From positions 434,001-498,000 of the forward strand of contig NZ_JBHUMM010000043.1 in the NCBI RefSeq assembly GCF_042685085.1: a stretch of 64,000 bases of DNA, in the 5' to 3' direction. The stretch is from Marinicrinis sediminis. GTDB lineage: Bacteria; Bacillota; Bacilli; Paenibacillales; KCTC-33676. Of this stretch, positions 8,065-17,253 are shown piece by piece. Both the position numbers and the translations under genes were made by a program. Under the pieces are notes generated by a model, which was given only the letters and a program-made list of their open reading frames with translations, did no database searches and was not told where the DNA came from. Numbering within the stretch: position 1 is the stretch's first letter; each line of letters starts with the position of its first letter.

Positions 8065-10323
8065 ATGAACAAGCTGTGGCATTCCGAACGAGGAGCAGTC
8101 TCCATTTTCTTCATGATCATCCTGGCTGCGGTCTTTCTGTTTCAGGCTATATTTGTTGACTTCGCACGCATCAAGGCTGCCGAGTATGAGACGGAGCGAG
8201 CTGTAAAGGCGGCTGTACGCTCTCTTCATGCGGGCTATGATCTGGACCTCGCCACCTATGGGCTATATGCGATCGCGAACAAGGATGAGATGGAGAACGT
8301 TGTCCAGCAGGTTACACAGGATAATCTGCCCCCGGATCAGAACTGGTTCAGCAGTCCGGAGTTAGGCGAGATTGAGGTCAGTTCCGAGCATGCACTGGCG
8401 AACCATGGTGTATTTGAGCAGCAGATTCTGGAAGAGATGAAATATGCGGCTCCCATCGAATACATGACAGATGTGTGGGAGAAGTGGAAGGCAGGGGGCC
8501 TCGATCTCAAGCTGTCCGAAGCGTCCCGGATGTCAGACAAGCTAAAGGACCTGGAAAGCATCATCGAGGAGCGGGAGGACGCCCTGGATGAGGCGATGGA
8601 CATGACGATCGAACTCGTAAGAAAAGAAGGGAACTATCACCGTTTTTCAATGTCCATGCAGCGAATGCTGAGTGAAATGGATGGACTGGCAGGTGAACTG
8701 GGTATCCACAGTATGCATACGCTGACGACGGAAATCAGTCAGATTAGCCAATCGATGTCTGAACTTTCAGCACAGAAATCCGCTCTACAGGCACAGGCAG
8801 CCAGTCAGGCTCTCGAGGCGGCCCATGACAACAATGCGAATGCGGATACGGTTATGGACATTCAGGCGAGCATCGAGGAAATAGAGAACAGCATCGAAGA
8901 ACTTTCTGAGAAGCTGTCTGACCTGAACAGCATGAAGCAGGCGGCTGAGAATCTGGCTCAGCTGGTGCTGGAAATGAAGATGGAACTGGAAGCTTCTGCA
9001 CGCAGACTGGATGGTATCATTGGCAGATCCTTGATCGAGCAAATTGAACATGCACTGCAAGAAGCCCAGTCAGCTGAGAAACGTCTCATCAAGAAGTTGG
9101 AGGAGATGACGGAAGAACTGGATTTGCAAATCCATGTGTACGGTGATAATTACTTTGCTGATTACAGAAGTCAGCTAAGCGGTGTTCATGCGATGTTTAC
9201 CGCATATGGTCGCTCATTTCAAGCCCACTTTTTCAGTCTCCCGGAGCGCGGAACGGATGTGCTGAATCACTTCACCGGAAAAACATATATGGATGGCTAC
9301 ACGTTACTGCAGCAACGAATAGAAGCACTGGAGCAAAAAAGAAACACCGTGGAAATATGGGTGCGGGAAGAAGACCGCAAGCGCAATCAACGCAATGAAA
9401 AGATTGAGGACAAGAAAAACGAACAGCGAGATCGTGCGGAGCAATCATTGAACAAGCTCATCAACACCTTCAAGTGCCCCATCAGTGGAGATGGACAACT
9501 CAAGCAACTTACCGGTCAGGACGGCCTGTATCACAAATATTTATCCTACAATGCCCAGATTGACAAGGAAACAGAATATCAAGAAAGGGAACTTGAAGAC
9601 CCGGACAAGGTGGGTACAGATTCCTTTGATTTCATCGATATCATCCAAAATGCGCTTCTGAATTTTCGGGATGAGGTTTACGTCAACGAGTATGCCTTGA
9701 CAAAGTTCAATTATCGGACGATGTTGCCGCCTGATGCAAAAGATTCAAGCGTCATCAATCAACAATCATTCACAAAGGCGTTGCCGCATGCGCACACGCT
9801 GTACAACCAGGAAGTCGAGTATATTCTGTACGGGCTCAGCACCTGTGAGAAGAATCTGGGCGCAGCCTATGGTGAAATATTTTTAGTGCGAATGGCTGTC
9901 AATCTGGCGGAGGCGCTCGCTTCGCCGAACAAGCAGGCTGCGCTGCTGGTGTCCCCCTGGCTGTTGTTTCTATGGGCAGTTGCCGAGGCTGCCATCGAAG
10001 CCTGGCAGGAGATGGGGGATCTGATTGCAGGGAAAGAAGTGCCACTTTCAGATAAATGGGCACGTGCTGTTACGTTCAACTACAAGGATTACTTGCGCAT
10101 CTTTCTGTTGCTGCATAGTCAGGATACGAAAATGATGAGCCGCATGCAGGCCTTGATCGAACTGAATACAGGCAAGGATTTAATCAACAAGCCTGTCTAT
10201 ACGAGGACCTTCATGACGTTTGAGTTGGAACCGGTCTTTTTCACAGCTGTTCTTCCCATCCTTGGCAGGAGCAGTGAAGAAGGAGAAATCGTGATCACAC
10301 ATGAAATCTATGAATCCTATTAG
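8065..10323 (+). CDS. TadG-like large surface protein with coiled-coil body
   Basis: A 752-residue protein. The N-terminus SERGAVSIFFMIILAAVF resembles TadE/TadG: short leader, Gly-Ala, one transmembrane helix. A long, Glu/Lys/Gln-rich region (about residues 150-350 and 400-480) reads as extended coiled coil. A hydrophobic patch near 610-640 (LLVSPWLLFLWAVAEAAIEAW) may be a second membrane-associated helix. I start at 8065 because AAAGGAAGGG lies 4 bases upstream; an ATG at 8011 overlapping the previous stop lacks a site. It probably acts as a stalk or peptidoglycan-spanning part of the pilus apparatus. The function is inferred from position only. Confidence 0.7.
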   Translation: MNKLWHSERGAVSIFFMIILAAVFLFQAIFVDFARIKAAEYETERAVKAAVRSLHAGYDLDLATYGLYAIANKDEMENVVQQVTQDNLPPDQNWFSSPELGEIEVSSEHALANHGVFEQQILEEMKYAAPIEYMTDVWEKWKAGGLDLKLSEASRMSDKLKDLESIIEEREDALDEAMDMTIELVRKEGNYHRFSMSMQRMLSEMDGLAGELGIHSMHTLTTEISQISQSMSELSAQKSALQAQAASQALEAAHDNNANADTVMDIQASIEEIENSIEELSEKLSDLNSMKQAAENLAQLVLEMKMELEASARRLDGIIGRSLIEQIEHALQEAQSAEKRLIKKLEEMTEELDLQIHVYGDNYFADYRSQLSGVHAMFTAYGRSFQAHFFSLPERGTDVLNHFTGKTYMDGYTLLQQRIEALEQKRNTVEIWVREEDRKRNQRNEKIEDKKNEQRDRAEQSLNKLINTFKCPISGDGQLKQLTGQDGLYHKYLSYNAQIDKETEYQERELEDPDKVGTDSFDFIDIIQNALLNFRDEVYVNEYALTKFNYRTMLPPDAKDSSVINQQSFTKALPHAHTLYNQEVEYILYGLSTCEKNLGAAYGEIFLVRMAVNLAEALASPNKQAALLVSPWLLFLWAVAEAAIEAWQEMGDLIAGKEVPLSDKWARAVTFNYKDYLRIFLLLHSQDTKMMSRMQALIELNTGKDLINKPVYTRTFMTFELEPVFFTAVLPILGRSSEEGEIVITHEIYESY

Positions 10324-10378
10324 AGAGGGTTATGCGTCGATTCGCGTTTAGCCTGGCACGTCAGGAACGGAAGGGGAG

Positions 10379-10987
10379 ATGCAATTGAAACGAACATTTT
10401 GGAAACGGGAGGAGGGAGGCATAACGCTGGAGGCCGCGATTGTGCTGCCATTCCTCATGATGTTTGTCCTGGCCATGATCTCGATGATTCGAATACAAAG
10501 TGCTCACATGGCATTGCAAACGGCTGTATCGGAGACGACTAAGGTCATTTCAACCCATATGTATCCGGTCAAGCTGCTGTACGACCAGGGAATGAACACC
10601 GGAATAGGACAAGCGATCACGGGAGCGAGAGAGCAACTTCAAACCGCTTCGGAATTCACAGATGCCTATGCAGGATTGCTCCCTGATCCGCTTCCCCAAA
10701 TGCTGGATGCCTTCTCGAAGGAAATAGGCAGTCAAGGCGGGAAGATGATCGATCAGGCGAAAATGGCAGCGATGAAGCCGATTTTAGCGGTATTTGCAGA
10801 AGATGTGGAGATGGATTCGGAACGTTTGCAAGTGACAGAGGTGACGCTCCCGAACCTGCAGCAGCCGGGACAAGCGTATTTCGGAGTAGAGGCGTCCTAT
10901 GTAGTCAAGCTGCCTATTCCGTTTTACGAGAAAGAGCTGACGATAACGAAGCGTGCAAAAGAACGCGTATGGATAGGTGAACCTTAA
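10379..10987 (+). CDS. TadE-like minor pseudopilin
   Basis: A 202-residue protein with a TadE signature: EEGGITLEAAIVLPFLMMFVL, giving Gly/Ile cleavage, Glu at +5 and a membrane helix, followed by an approximately 160-residue extracellular domain. AAGGGGAG directly precedes the ATG, so the TTG at 10385 (better spacing) is an alternative start. The stop overlaps the ATG of the prepilin peptidase gene (TAATG). It is the third TadE/G-like protein of the operon. Confidence 0.8.
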   Translation: MQLKRTFWKREEGGITLEAAIVLPFLMMFVLAMISMIRIQSAHMALQTAVSETTKVISTHMYPVKLLYDQGMNTGIGQAITGAREQLQTASEFTDAYAGLLPDPLPQMLDAFSKEIGSQGGKMIDQAKMAAMKPILAVFAEDVEMDSERLQVTEVTLPNLQQPGQAYFGVEASYVVKLPIPFYEKELTITKRAKERVWIGEP

Positions 10988-11508
10988 TGGATGTAATGAG
11001 TGGATTGGCATTCGGATTAATGGTCGTGCTGCTGGTTACGGCATTTGTACAAGATGTGACGCAAACGAAAATATCGAACAAGCTGACGCTGCCATTCATG
11101 GGACTTGGGTTGGTTGCGGCATTCATTCATGAAGGAATACCGGGAGTCATGCAGGCCATGGTCAGTATGGTGGTCTTGTTCGTTATCCTGTTTGTGCTGT
11201 TTCTGATCGGGGCGGTGGGCGCTGGTGATGTCAAGCTGTTCGCAGCCATCGGAGCGATTGGCGGGATGGAACTTTCCCTGCTTGGGCTGCTGTATTCGAT
11301 CCTGTATGCGGGTGTAATCGGGCTTCTGATTTGGACATTGCGTCATACGCTGGGAGCCCAGTTGAAAAGAATTTATCACTTTATATGGACGGCTATCGTA
11401 TTGAAGTCCCGCAAGGTATGGCATACGGCTTCCTCTCAGACTTCCCATTTTCCTTTTATGTGGGCGGTTCTGCCAGGGATGACGACGGCCTATTTCATGC
11501 TTGTTTAA
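10987..11508 (+). CDS. A24 family prepilin peptidase (TadV/CpaA type)
   Basis: A 173-residue polytopic aspartic protease that would cleave the Flp-like and TadE-like prepilins at the cytoplasmic face. The two catalytic aspartates are visible: D in DVTQTKISN near residue 18, after the first helix, and D in the GAGDVKLFAAIG motif (GxGD, about residue 80). About five hydrophobic segments follow. It is short, as in TadV/CpaA, with no N-methyltransferase domain. It overlaps the preceding gene by one base and lies at the end of the pilus gene set, 25 bases before the FHA gene. Confidence 0.92.
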   Translation: MDVMSGLAFGLMVVLLVTAFVQDVTQTKISNKLTLPFMGLGLVAAFIHEGIPGVMQAMVSMVVLFVILFVLFLIGAVGAGDVKLFAAIGAIGGMELSLLGLLYSILYAGVIGLLIWTLRHTLGAQLKRIYHFIWTAIVLKSRKVWHTASSQTSHFPFMWAVLPGMTTAYFMLV

Positions 11509-11533
11509 CATTCAGGAAGGAGAGGGGAGAACG

Positions 11534-13234
11534 TTGAACCTGCAACCATTTATTACGGAATTTGATACCAGAAACGGTCATTGCCTGATCGTAAAGCGTA
11601 TGCCGGCTATTCAAAAGGAAGAATTGCAAAGTGTGCAGTCCAGTATGCTGATGAAGGGGAATGTAAAGGGTTATCTGCCCCTGTATGTGGAGGAAAAGGA
11701 TCTGGCGCTTTCGCTGTGTTACGGATTTACAGGCAAAAAGCTGCTTTCCCAGCAACTTCGCAGTACAGAACTGTCGATGGATGACTGCTATCGCCTGCTC
11801 CTGTCTGTGGTGGATCTGTTGCGTACCGGGAGCAGCTACTTTCTGCAACCGGAAAGAACCGTGCTGCATCCCGATTATTTGTTTTGTGATGTTCACATGC
11901 AGCAGCTGTACGGTCTGTATATTCCCATAGAAAATTGGGAGATGAGTACGAGTTGGCTGCAAGGATTCAAGGAATTGCTGATGCATCTGCTCCCCCATGT
12001 AAAGGAACTGGATGGTGCAGGTATACAGCGGATCATGAGTCTGATCCAGGCGGAGCCAACTGTAGATCACCTCTATGTGGGTCTCCAGCAGCTAAGGAGC
12101 GGTGTGGCACCTCATCTGTCAGATGTGTCTCCTCCCAGGTCCCATCAGGCAGGCTATGACAAACTTGACCAGTCAGACGACGCGAATCGGATTGCTTCTC
12201 ATCAGTCTGCTCATCGAATCGAGAACCCCTTCTCACAATCAGGGAAAGGGGATACTCCATCAGGGTTGAATCCCGGAGAACGGGAATCTATGAGCGTTCG
12301 GCAAGTGGAGGCAGCCGCATCTGAATTTGGCAACCGTGCAGTCCAAACGGCTCCTGTTGAACAACCTAAGTCTGCCTCCGAGCCCATTTCGCCGTCCAGG
12401 CCGAAGGTGCATGTATCGAACTCCAAAGGGAAGGCGTCATCTGGCGGATCAACCAACAGCACCTCCAATTCCTCATATCGAACCAAACTGTTGCTTTGTA
12501 TCGTATTGGTGGTGCTGATCTGGTCGAATATGTTCATGCAGCCCAGTGAAGGCATGCTGTACCTTTGTTTGGGTCTGACTAGCTGGATCGCAGCACTGGC
12601 CTATTGGGCCTGGATCAAATCATCCCAGACTGAATCCACTGCTCCAGGCGAAGAGAATGAGGAGACCGCATATGATCCGTTAAGCTGGGAAGAGCTGTTT
12701 GGTCAAGAAGAGATAGTCGCAAGCCAGACGGACCGCTCAGTCTCTCAAACGCAGCATAAAGAGCCAATAGGCGCAGATGATCGCCCCGTCCGAACGTCTC
12801 CCTCTCCCGTGTCTTCCATAGAGCCCTATTACGAACAGCTACAGGATCAGACCGTTGTGCTGCCGAGGGAGCCTGACAAAACCGTACTTCTGAGTGCTCA
12901 GACCCACGGGGCTGCGATTATCCAACAAGAGAGATATGTACTGCAGGCTAGTGAGGATGGCAGAACGACTGAAATCTCTCTTCCGTCATTTCCATTTGTC
13001 ATTGGCAGAGATGAATCCAAGGTTCAGTATGCGGTTCTTTCTCCAGGGGTGTCCAAACTTCATTGTGAGCTGTTGCAAGAGCAAGGGAAGGTCATGCTGA
13101 AGGATCTCGGTTCCAGCAATGGTACTTTTCTGAATGAACAGGCGATGGTGCCCTACAAGTCATACGAAATGAAAGACGGAGACCAGATTGTGTTGTGCAA
13201 TCGCAGATTTGTCTTTCAACGGCTAATTTCGTAA
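11534..13234 (+). CDS. DUF6382-type / FHA domain membrane protein closing the tad locus
   Basis: A 566-residue protein. Residues 1-175 form an N-terminal domain of the type found in Gram-positive FHA proteins (DUF6382-like). A Ser/Pro-rich linker, two adjacent membrane helices (about 317-360) and a second acidic linker follow. The C-terminus is an FHA domain (about 485-566) with GRDES, the SKLHCEL strand and GSSNGTFLN, all key phosphothreonine-binding positions. A TTG start with GGAGAGGGGAG upstream is used; no ATG is suitable. FHA domains read phosphothreonine, so it is the natural partner of the kinase at 568-2124. Control of pilus assembly through phosphorylation is inferred from this pairing. 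Confidence 0.85.
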   Translation: MNLQPFITEFDTRNGHCLIVKRMPAIQKEELQSVQSSMLMKGNVKGYLPLYVEEKDLALSLCYGFTGKKLLSQQLRSTELSMDDCYRLLLSVVDLLRTGSSYFLQPERTVLHPDYLFCDVHMQQLYGLYIPIENWEMSTSWLQGFKELLMHLLPHVKELDGAGIQRIMSLIQAEPTVDHLYVGLQQLRSGVAPHLSDVSPPRSHQAGYDKLDQSDDANRIASHQSAHRIENPFSQSGKGDTPSGLNPGERESMSVRQVEAAASEFGNRAVQTAPVEQPKSASEPISPSRPKVHVSNSKGKASSGGSTNSTSNSSYRTKLLLCIVLVVLIWSNMFMQPSEGMLYLCLGLTSWIAALAYWAWIKSSQTESTAPGEENEETAYDPLSWEELFGQEEIVASQTDRSVSQTQHKEPIGADDRPVRTSPSPVSSIEPYYEQLQDQTVVLPREPDKTVLLSAQTHGAAIIQQERYVLQASEDGRTTEISLPSFPFVIGRDESKVQYAVLSPGVSKLHCELLQEQGKVMLKDLGSSNGTFLNEQAMVPYKSYEMKDGDQIVLCNRRFVFQRLIS

Positions 13235-13279
13235 GCGGGCCTAAGTCAATGCCCTTTATCACAGGGAAAACGGATGAAT

Positions 13280-13308
13280 TTTACGAATGGGTTTCAGAAG
13301 TCTATAAT
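13280..13308 (+). promoter_or_regulatory. Probable SigA promoter of thioredoxin-like gene
   Basis: TTTACG (13280-13285) and TATAAT (13303-13308) are separated by 17 bases, about 50 bases before the TTG start at 13359. Confidence 0.5.
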
Positions 13309-13358
13309 AGGGGAGAAGGATCTTCAAATTGAGAATGAGATGGAAAGGATGATTAATC

Positions 13359-13916
13359 TTGGCCAGAACGCCATCCAACATGCTCCCTTTGGGGACACTT
13401 GCCCCGTCATTTAAACTATTGAATCCTGTAGAAGGGGTATCCCAGTCTCTTCAGGAATTAAAATCGGATAAAGGAACGGTCATCATTTTCATGTGCAATC
13501 ATTGTCCGTTTGTGAAACATGTGATGGATGAACTCGTCAATCTGGCAGCGGAGTACCAGCAGAAAGGCATTGCCTTTATTGCGATTAACGCCAATGATGC
13601 AGAGCAATATCCGGATGACTCTCCTGCCCACATGAAAGAACTGGCGCATGCCATGGCCTTCAGCTTCCCCTATTTGTATGACGAAACGCAGGAAGTAGCC
13701 AAAGCCTATGAAGCCGCCTGCACGCCTGACTTCTTCTTGTTCGATGGTGATCTCCGACTCGTGTACCGTGGCCAGCTGGATGATTCAAGACCTGGTAGTG
13801 AAATTCCGGTTACCGGTCAGGATTTAAGAAAAGCGATGGATCAGGTGCTGTCCGGGGAACCCGTATTTGAGGATCAAAAGCCGAGTCTTGGCTGTAATAT
13901 CAAATGGAAAGCATAA
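13359..13916 (+). CDS. Thioredoxin-like fold protein (AhpC/TSA-Redoxin type) with CNHCPF motif
   Basis: A 185-residue cytoplasmic protein of the redoxin family that often has CNHCPF as the redox-active site (residues about 47-52). The fold elements typical of AhpC/TlpA proteins are visible: GTLAPSFKL at the start, AINANDAEQYPDDS, the cis-Pro region CTPDFFLFD and DSRPGSE. No signal peptide is seen. The start is TTG with AAAGGATG upstream and a consensus promoter before that; the in-frame ATG at residue 8 is an alternative. It is a monocistronic unit ended by the terminator at 13946-13990. It probably acts as a thiol oxidoreductase or peroxidase; the substrate is unknown. Confidence 0.85.
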   Translation: MARTPSNMLPLGTLAPSFKLLNPVEGVSQSLQELKSDKGTVIIFMCNHCPFVKHVMDELVNLAAEYQQKGIAFIAINANDAEQYPDDSPAHMKELAHAMAFSFPYLYDETQEVAKAYEAACTPDFFLFDGDLRLVYRGQLDDSRPGSEIPVTGQDLRKAMDQVLSGEPVFEDQKPSLGCNIKWKA

Positions 13917-13945
13917 ACTGCACCGGCTTCTTGTCAGCGCACAAG

Positions 13946-13990
13946 GGAGACCGTTTGGGGTGAAGTGGCCTGAACGGTCTCTTCTTCTTG
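13946..13990 (+). terminator. Intrinsic terminator
   Basis: GAGACCGTT (13947-13955) pairs with AACGGTCTC (13973-13981), followed by a T-rich tail (TTCTTCTTG). Confidence 0.75.
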
Positions 13991-14032
13991 CCCATAGCAG
14001 ACGGAATCTGAACAGAGAAAGAAGGGAAACGG

Positions 14033-14377
14033 ATGATCAATGACCTTACCCTCCCACAATTCCAGAAACGCTGGGAAACGGGAGAGGGCAGCTATGCTGT
14101 ACTCGTCTATACGCCTTTTTGCGGAACGTGCAAATTGGCACTGCGCATGCTCGACATTGTATCCGAGCTGCATCCGAATCTGGATTTGTACCGGATGAAT
14201 GTCAATCATGCGCCGCAGTGGTGTGAGGAGTGGGAAATTCGCAGTGTGCCCTCTCTGTTGATTTTTCAGTCGGGCAGTCTGGTACGCAAGGAATATGCCC
14301 TTCGTTCAGTGGAACAACTGCATACGTGGTTCAGGGAAATCCAACCGGATAAACACCAATTGAAAACGCGGGAATGA
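14033..14377 (+). CDS. Thioredoxin family protein (CGTC)
   Basis: A 114-residue thioredoxin-fold protein with active site CGTC at about residues 30-33 (YTPFCGTCKLALRML) and the cis-Pro loop RSVPSLLIF at about 78. It lacks a signal peptide and is slightly longer than thioredoxin. GAAGGG lies 8 bases before the ATG. It is probably a disulfide reductase; the neighbouring redoxin-like protein suggests a small redox group, although a terminator separates them. Confidence 0.88.
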   Translation: MINDLTLPQFQKRWETGEGSYAVLVYTPFCGTCKLALRMLDIVSELHPNLDLYRMNVNHAPQWCEEWEIRSVPSLLIFQSGSLVRKEYALRSVEQLHTWFREIQPDKHQLKTRE

Positions 14378-14446
14378 TTCAATTGTTATGAAAAGGTGTA
14401 TATACTTCACAAGCATGATCACAAATCCAAAGTGGAGAAAGGATGA

Positions 14447-14794
14447 ATGAACATGGTTGTGAAGGACATGAACCTGGATACCCATGAAATGCTGTTGCGT
14501 ATCGATGATTCGAAGGATGTAGAGCTTAGAAGCATTCCCTATGATCAGGTGGTAGAGGTTGCAGTAGGGGTGGAGAAGGTGAAGAAATGGTTTAAAACGA
14601 AGCAGGTACCGGTTCTGATGATTGTTGTCAAAAATGAAACGGAACCTTATGTCGTTCGAGAGGACCAGATTCCGATGAACTTCGATGTATGCATTCCGGC
14701 TTTCGATAAATTTGGAGACCGTTTCGGATTAAAAGTAAAGGATACGCACTTGCTGGCGTTGTGCAGAGAAGATTCGGTTGCGAATGTCAGGTAG
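14447..14794 (+). CDS. Hypothetical protein, 115 aa
   Basis: A small soluble protein of mixed alpha/beta character with no recognised motif. It has an alternating hydrophobic pattern (QVPVLMIVVKNETEPYVV) and a conserved-looking C-terminal helix. AAAGG lies just before the ATG at 14447; the ATG two codons later (14453) has better spacing and may be the true start. It stands alone between the thioredoxin gene and a terminator. I do not recognise the family. Confidence 0.7.
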   Translation: MNMVVKDMNLDTHEMLLRIDDSKDVELRSIPYDQVVEVAVGVEKVKKWFKTKQVPVLMIVVKNETEPYVVREDQIPMNFDVCIPAFDKFGDRFGLKVKDTHLLALCREDSVANVR

Positions 14795-14867
14795 TCACAT
14801 CACCCTTGTCCGATACATGAACTCGTATTTTCCACTATGCCCTGTTAAACAGACGATCCATCGGACG

Positions 14868-14922
14868 AACAGTCCTCCAGCTGCCAGATAGATGACTGGT
14901 GCGCAAGGAGGGCTGTTTTTTA
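14868..14922 (+). terminator. Intrinsic terminator
   Basis: AACAGTCCTCC pairs with GGAGGGCTGTT (one G-U pair), with an inner CCAG/CTGG, followed by a T-run. It ends the 14447-14794 transcript. Confidence 0.75.
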
Positions 14923-15064
14923 TGAACAAAATGAAATATCGTGAAAGAAAATGAAACATCGTGAAACAGAAGGAAATCATGGATGGCTGTTGAATCTCAT
15001 ACGTAATCTATCCTGTGGACCCAGTGGATGCGTGTGGATGTATAGAGGTGAACAGGCGACGAAC

Positions 15065-16303
15065 ATGGAAAGACAAGGGCGGTGTCCGACGATGACCAGG
15101 GTCATCCTGAACGATGATCTGATCAAGAGATGGAAACAGGAAATTGCAGGACAATATGCAGCGGCGAGCTCTAGTGTGCGGGCAGCCAAATTGGCGGAAC
15201 GAGTGCACCAGACCGTTATGAAAGAATTGCCTGCATTCGATCTGGCGTACAAGCGCAAGCTGCTTCATGAGGTGCTTTCCCGTTCTCTGGAAGCTGGCGT
15301 GATGAACCTGGATCATGTCCGGATTCTGCAAGTTTGCCTGGAAAAAAACAGCCTGGATCCTTTGCAGACACGTCGGCCGTTAGCCAACTGGATACAGGAA
15401 CATGGGGCAGCCGATCAATCTGTGGAAGAGATCGAGCGTTTGCTTCAGACGGAGGACGGGGTCAAGGAACTACAGGAGATCATCATTCAATCTCGTGAGG
15501 AATGGTCAGAACTCGCAGTTGCTGAAGTGGCGGCGGCGGCATTTCCTGCAGGGACTAAATCGGCTGTTGCAGCTACTGTTAAAGTTGCGATGTCTCCTGA
15601 TTCAGCTATGGAGATGTCTCGTCCTGCCAACCACCTCTCGTGGCGCAAGCCAAGGAAACCATTCACCACGTCGTCACTCGGATGGAGTGCGGTCGTGGTC
15701 ATTTTCCTGGGGACTGCTATGCTGCTGGCCCTTCATCCGCAAACGCGTGAAGGGGAGTCTGAATGGGAAGGCTTGCAATCTGCATGGGAGGCAGCTCCTT
15801 ACAGGCTGGACATGCTGCCCTATTTTCAGAATTTAATAGATATACACCTGGATATTCCGTTATCCTACCGCTATCGGCCTGTAGAAAAGGAGAAGCTCCA
15901 GAACTGGCTGAAAGAAAGGCAATCCATCCTTCATCAGGATGTTTATTATGAAGCGATTGTGGGAGCTGCACAATCGGCCAACCTGCACCCTGCCTTACTG
16001 TTTGCCATTACCGGGCAAGAACAGGGGTTTGTACCTATGAACCATCCTCAGGCAAGCCAGATTGCCAATAATCCGTTTAACGTTTATCATAGCTGGCAGG
16101 ACTACAATACGACCACGGAGGAAGCGGCTCGCATCGCGGCAAAAACGGTCGTTAATTTAAGCCGGGATCGTCCGCCTGACGTCCCTTTTCTGAAATGGGT
16201 GAATCGCAAGTATGCGGAAGATCCAGCCTGGTGGCTAGGCGTCAGTCAACTGTACAAGCAAATACTGGAAGAGGCCATTCAGGAAGAACTAAACGAACAA
16301 TAG
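15065..16303 (+). CDS. Membrane-anchored lytic-transglycosylase-like protein
   Basis: A 412-residue protein. The N-terminal 170 residues are helical and cytoplasmic-looking. A low-complexity Ala-rich stretch precedes one transmembrane helix (about residues 209-227, VVVIFLGTAMLLAL). The extracytoplasmic C-terminus (about 300-412) resembles the lysozyme/glucosaminidase fold: HPALLFAITGQEQGFV with a Glu in the position of a catalytic acid, then NNPFNVYHSW. I use the ATG at 15065; an in-frame ATG at 14951 lies only 29 bases after the terminator and would add 38 residues of unusual composition. It probably acts on peptidoglycan, but catalysis is not proven. It is followed 16 bases later by 16320-16796. 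Confidence 0.65.
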   Translation: MERQGRCPTMTRVILNDDLIKRWKQEIAGQYAAASSSVRAAKLAERVHQTVMKELPAFDLAYKRKLLHEVLSRSLEAGVMNLDHVRILQVCLEKNSLDPLQTRRPLANWIQEHGAADQSVEEIERLLQTEDGVKELQEIIIQSREEWSELAVAEVAAAAFPAGTKSAVAATVKVAMSPDSAMEMSRPANHLSWRKPRKPFTTSSLGWSAVVVIFLGTAMLLALHPQTREGESEWEGLQSAWEAAPYRLDMLPYFQNLIDIHLDIPLSYRYRPVEKEKLQNWLKERQSILHQDVYYEAIVGAAQSANLHPALLFAITGQEQGFVPMNHPQASQIANNPFNVYHSWQDYNTTTEEAARIAAKTVVNLSRDRPPDVPFLKWVNRKYAEDPAWWLGVSQLYKQILEEAIQEELNEQ

Positions 16304-16319
16304 CAGGAGGAAAATCAAG

Positions 16320-16796
16320 ATGAATACATCGATACGCAATCTGGAGCAGGTGGAAGATGCCTTGCTCAATGAGCGGTTGGAACCAAAAGAAGTGTTGCAT
16401 GAAGGGGAACAGGATGGCTACCGGTTAATGAAGGATATCGTAAGCGGGGAGATGTATCTGCATTATACCTATCTGCATAGAGACTTGTCTGCAGGTGGGG
16501 AAGAGGAATGGTACCACCACCTGATGCCATTGATGCCAGATACAGCTATCGCGATAGTGCTTGGTGAACAGCCTTACCAGTATCCGGATCACTGGCACGA
16601 TCGCTATTTGCGCAATGGACCGGAGGGCACCTATGTATGGTTTGATCCCCGAGGTGAGGAACATCATGAGGATCATGAAGCTTTCGCCCGTTTGCTGAAA
16701 GAAAAACTGGCAAAGCTGAAGTCAGCGGAGCGCAGTGAAGGAGAAATTGCCGAATTTTTGAATGAAATGGATCGATGGGACAAGGAGAATACATAA
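16320..16796 (+). CDS. Hypothetical acidic protein, 158 aa
   Basis: A soluble acidic protein rich in Glu, His, Tyr and Trp (e.g. EEWYHHLMPLMP, DHWHDRYLRNGP). The His and acidic clusters might bind metal, but no family is recognised. AGGAGG lies 9 bases before the ATG. It sits 16 bases after the transglycosylase-like gene and is therefore in the same operon. A terminator lies at 16871-16906. Confidence 0.75.
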   Translation: MNTSIRNLEQVEDALLNERLEPKEVLHEGEQDGYRLMKDIVSGEMYLHYTYLHRDLSAGGEEEWYHHLMPLMPDTAIAIVLGEQPYQYPDHWHDRYLRNGPEGTYVWFDPRGEEHHEDHEAFARLLKEKLAKLKSAERSEGEIAEFLNEMDRWDKENT

Positions 16797-16870
16797 GCTG
16801 AATCTATCTTCTTTCATCCATTCGCTAACCGGAGTTCCCCCGGATGAACTCAATCGATTTAGCCTGCTGA

Positions 16871-16906
16871 AAGCTTCTTGATGCGTGATGCACGAGAAGC
16901 TTTTTT
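16871..16906 (+). terminator. Intrinsic terminator
   Basis: AAGCTTCT (16871-16878) pairs with AGAAGCTT (16895-16902), followed by six Ts. The remaining intergenic stretch up to 17253 holds only a candidate catabolite site at 17103-17116. Confidence 0.85.
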
Positions 16907-17102
16907 CGTGTCTGTCGATCACTTCAATCGCAAAACCCGAGTACATGACATATTCATAACGTATGATAAGCGGTAAGTGAACCGGATTTGCATCCTGCTC
17001 CAGTCAAATGTTAACGCAGTGTAAAATCCGTGTAATCAGAATGTAAAATGAATTCGGTACGATGAATAGTAGTATCGTGACTTTTCATTCTCTACTTGAT
17101 TT

Positions 17103-17116
17103 TGTAAGCGTTTTCT
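17103..17116 (+). promoter_or_regulatory. Candidate catabolite-responsive element (cre)
   Basis: TGTAAGCGTTTTCT matches the cre consensus TGWAANCGNTNWCA at all but the last defined position. It lies 138 bases upstream of the subtilase start, so CcpA control of the protease is plausible. No clear -35/-10 pair was found, so its position relative to the promoter is unknown. Confidence 0.45.
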
Positions 17117-17253
17117 TTATGGAATGAAGCAGTTTTTGCTTTTGCTCCAAACGACATGTAGCAGAAAGGTAATCGTTCTGTCATGTAATTGAAAAGTAGA
17201 AGGGGTTTATCCGATTGGCAGCAGGTGAAAGATAGATAAGGGAGGAGATCGTG

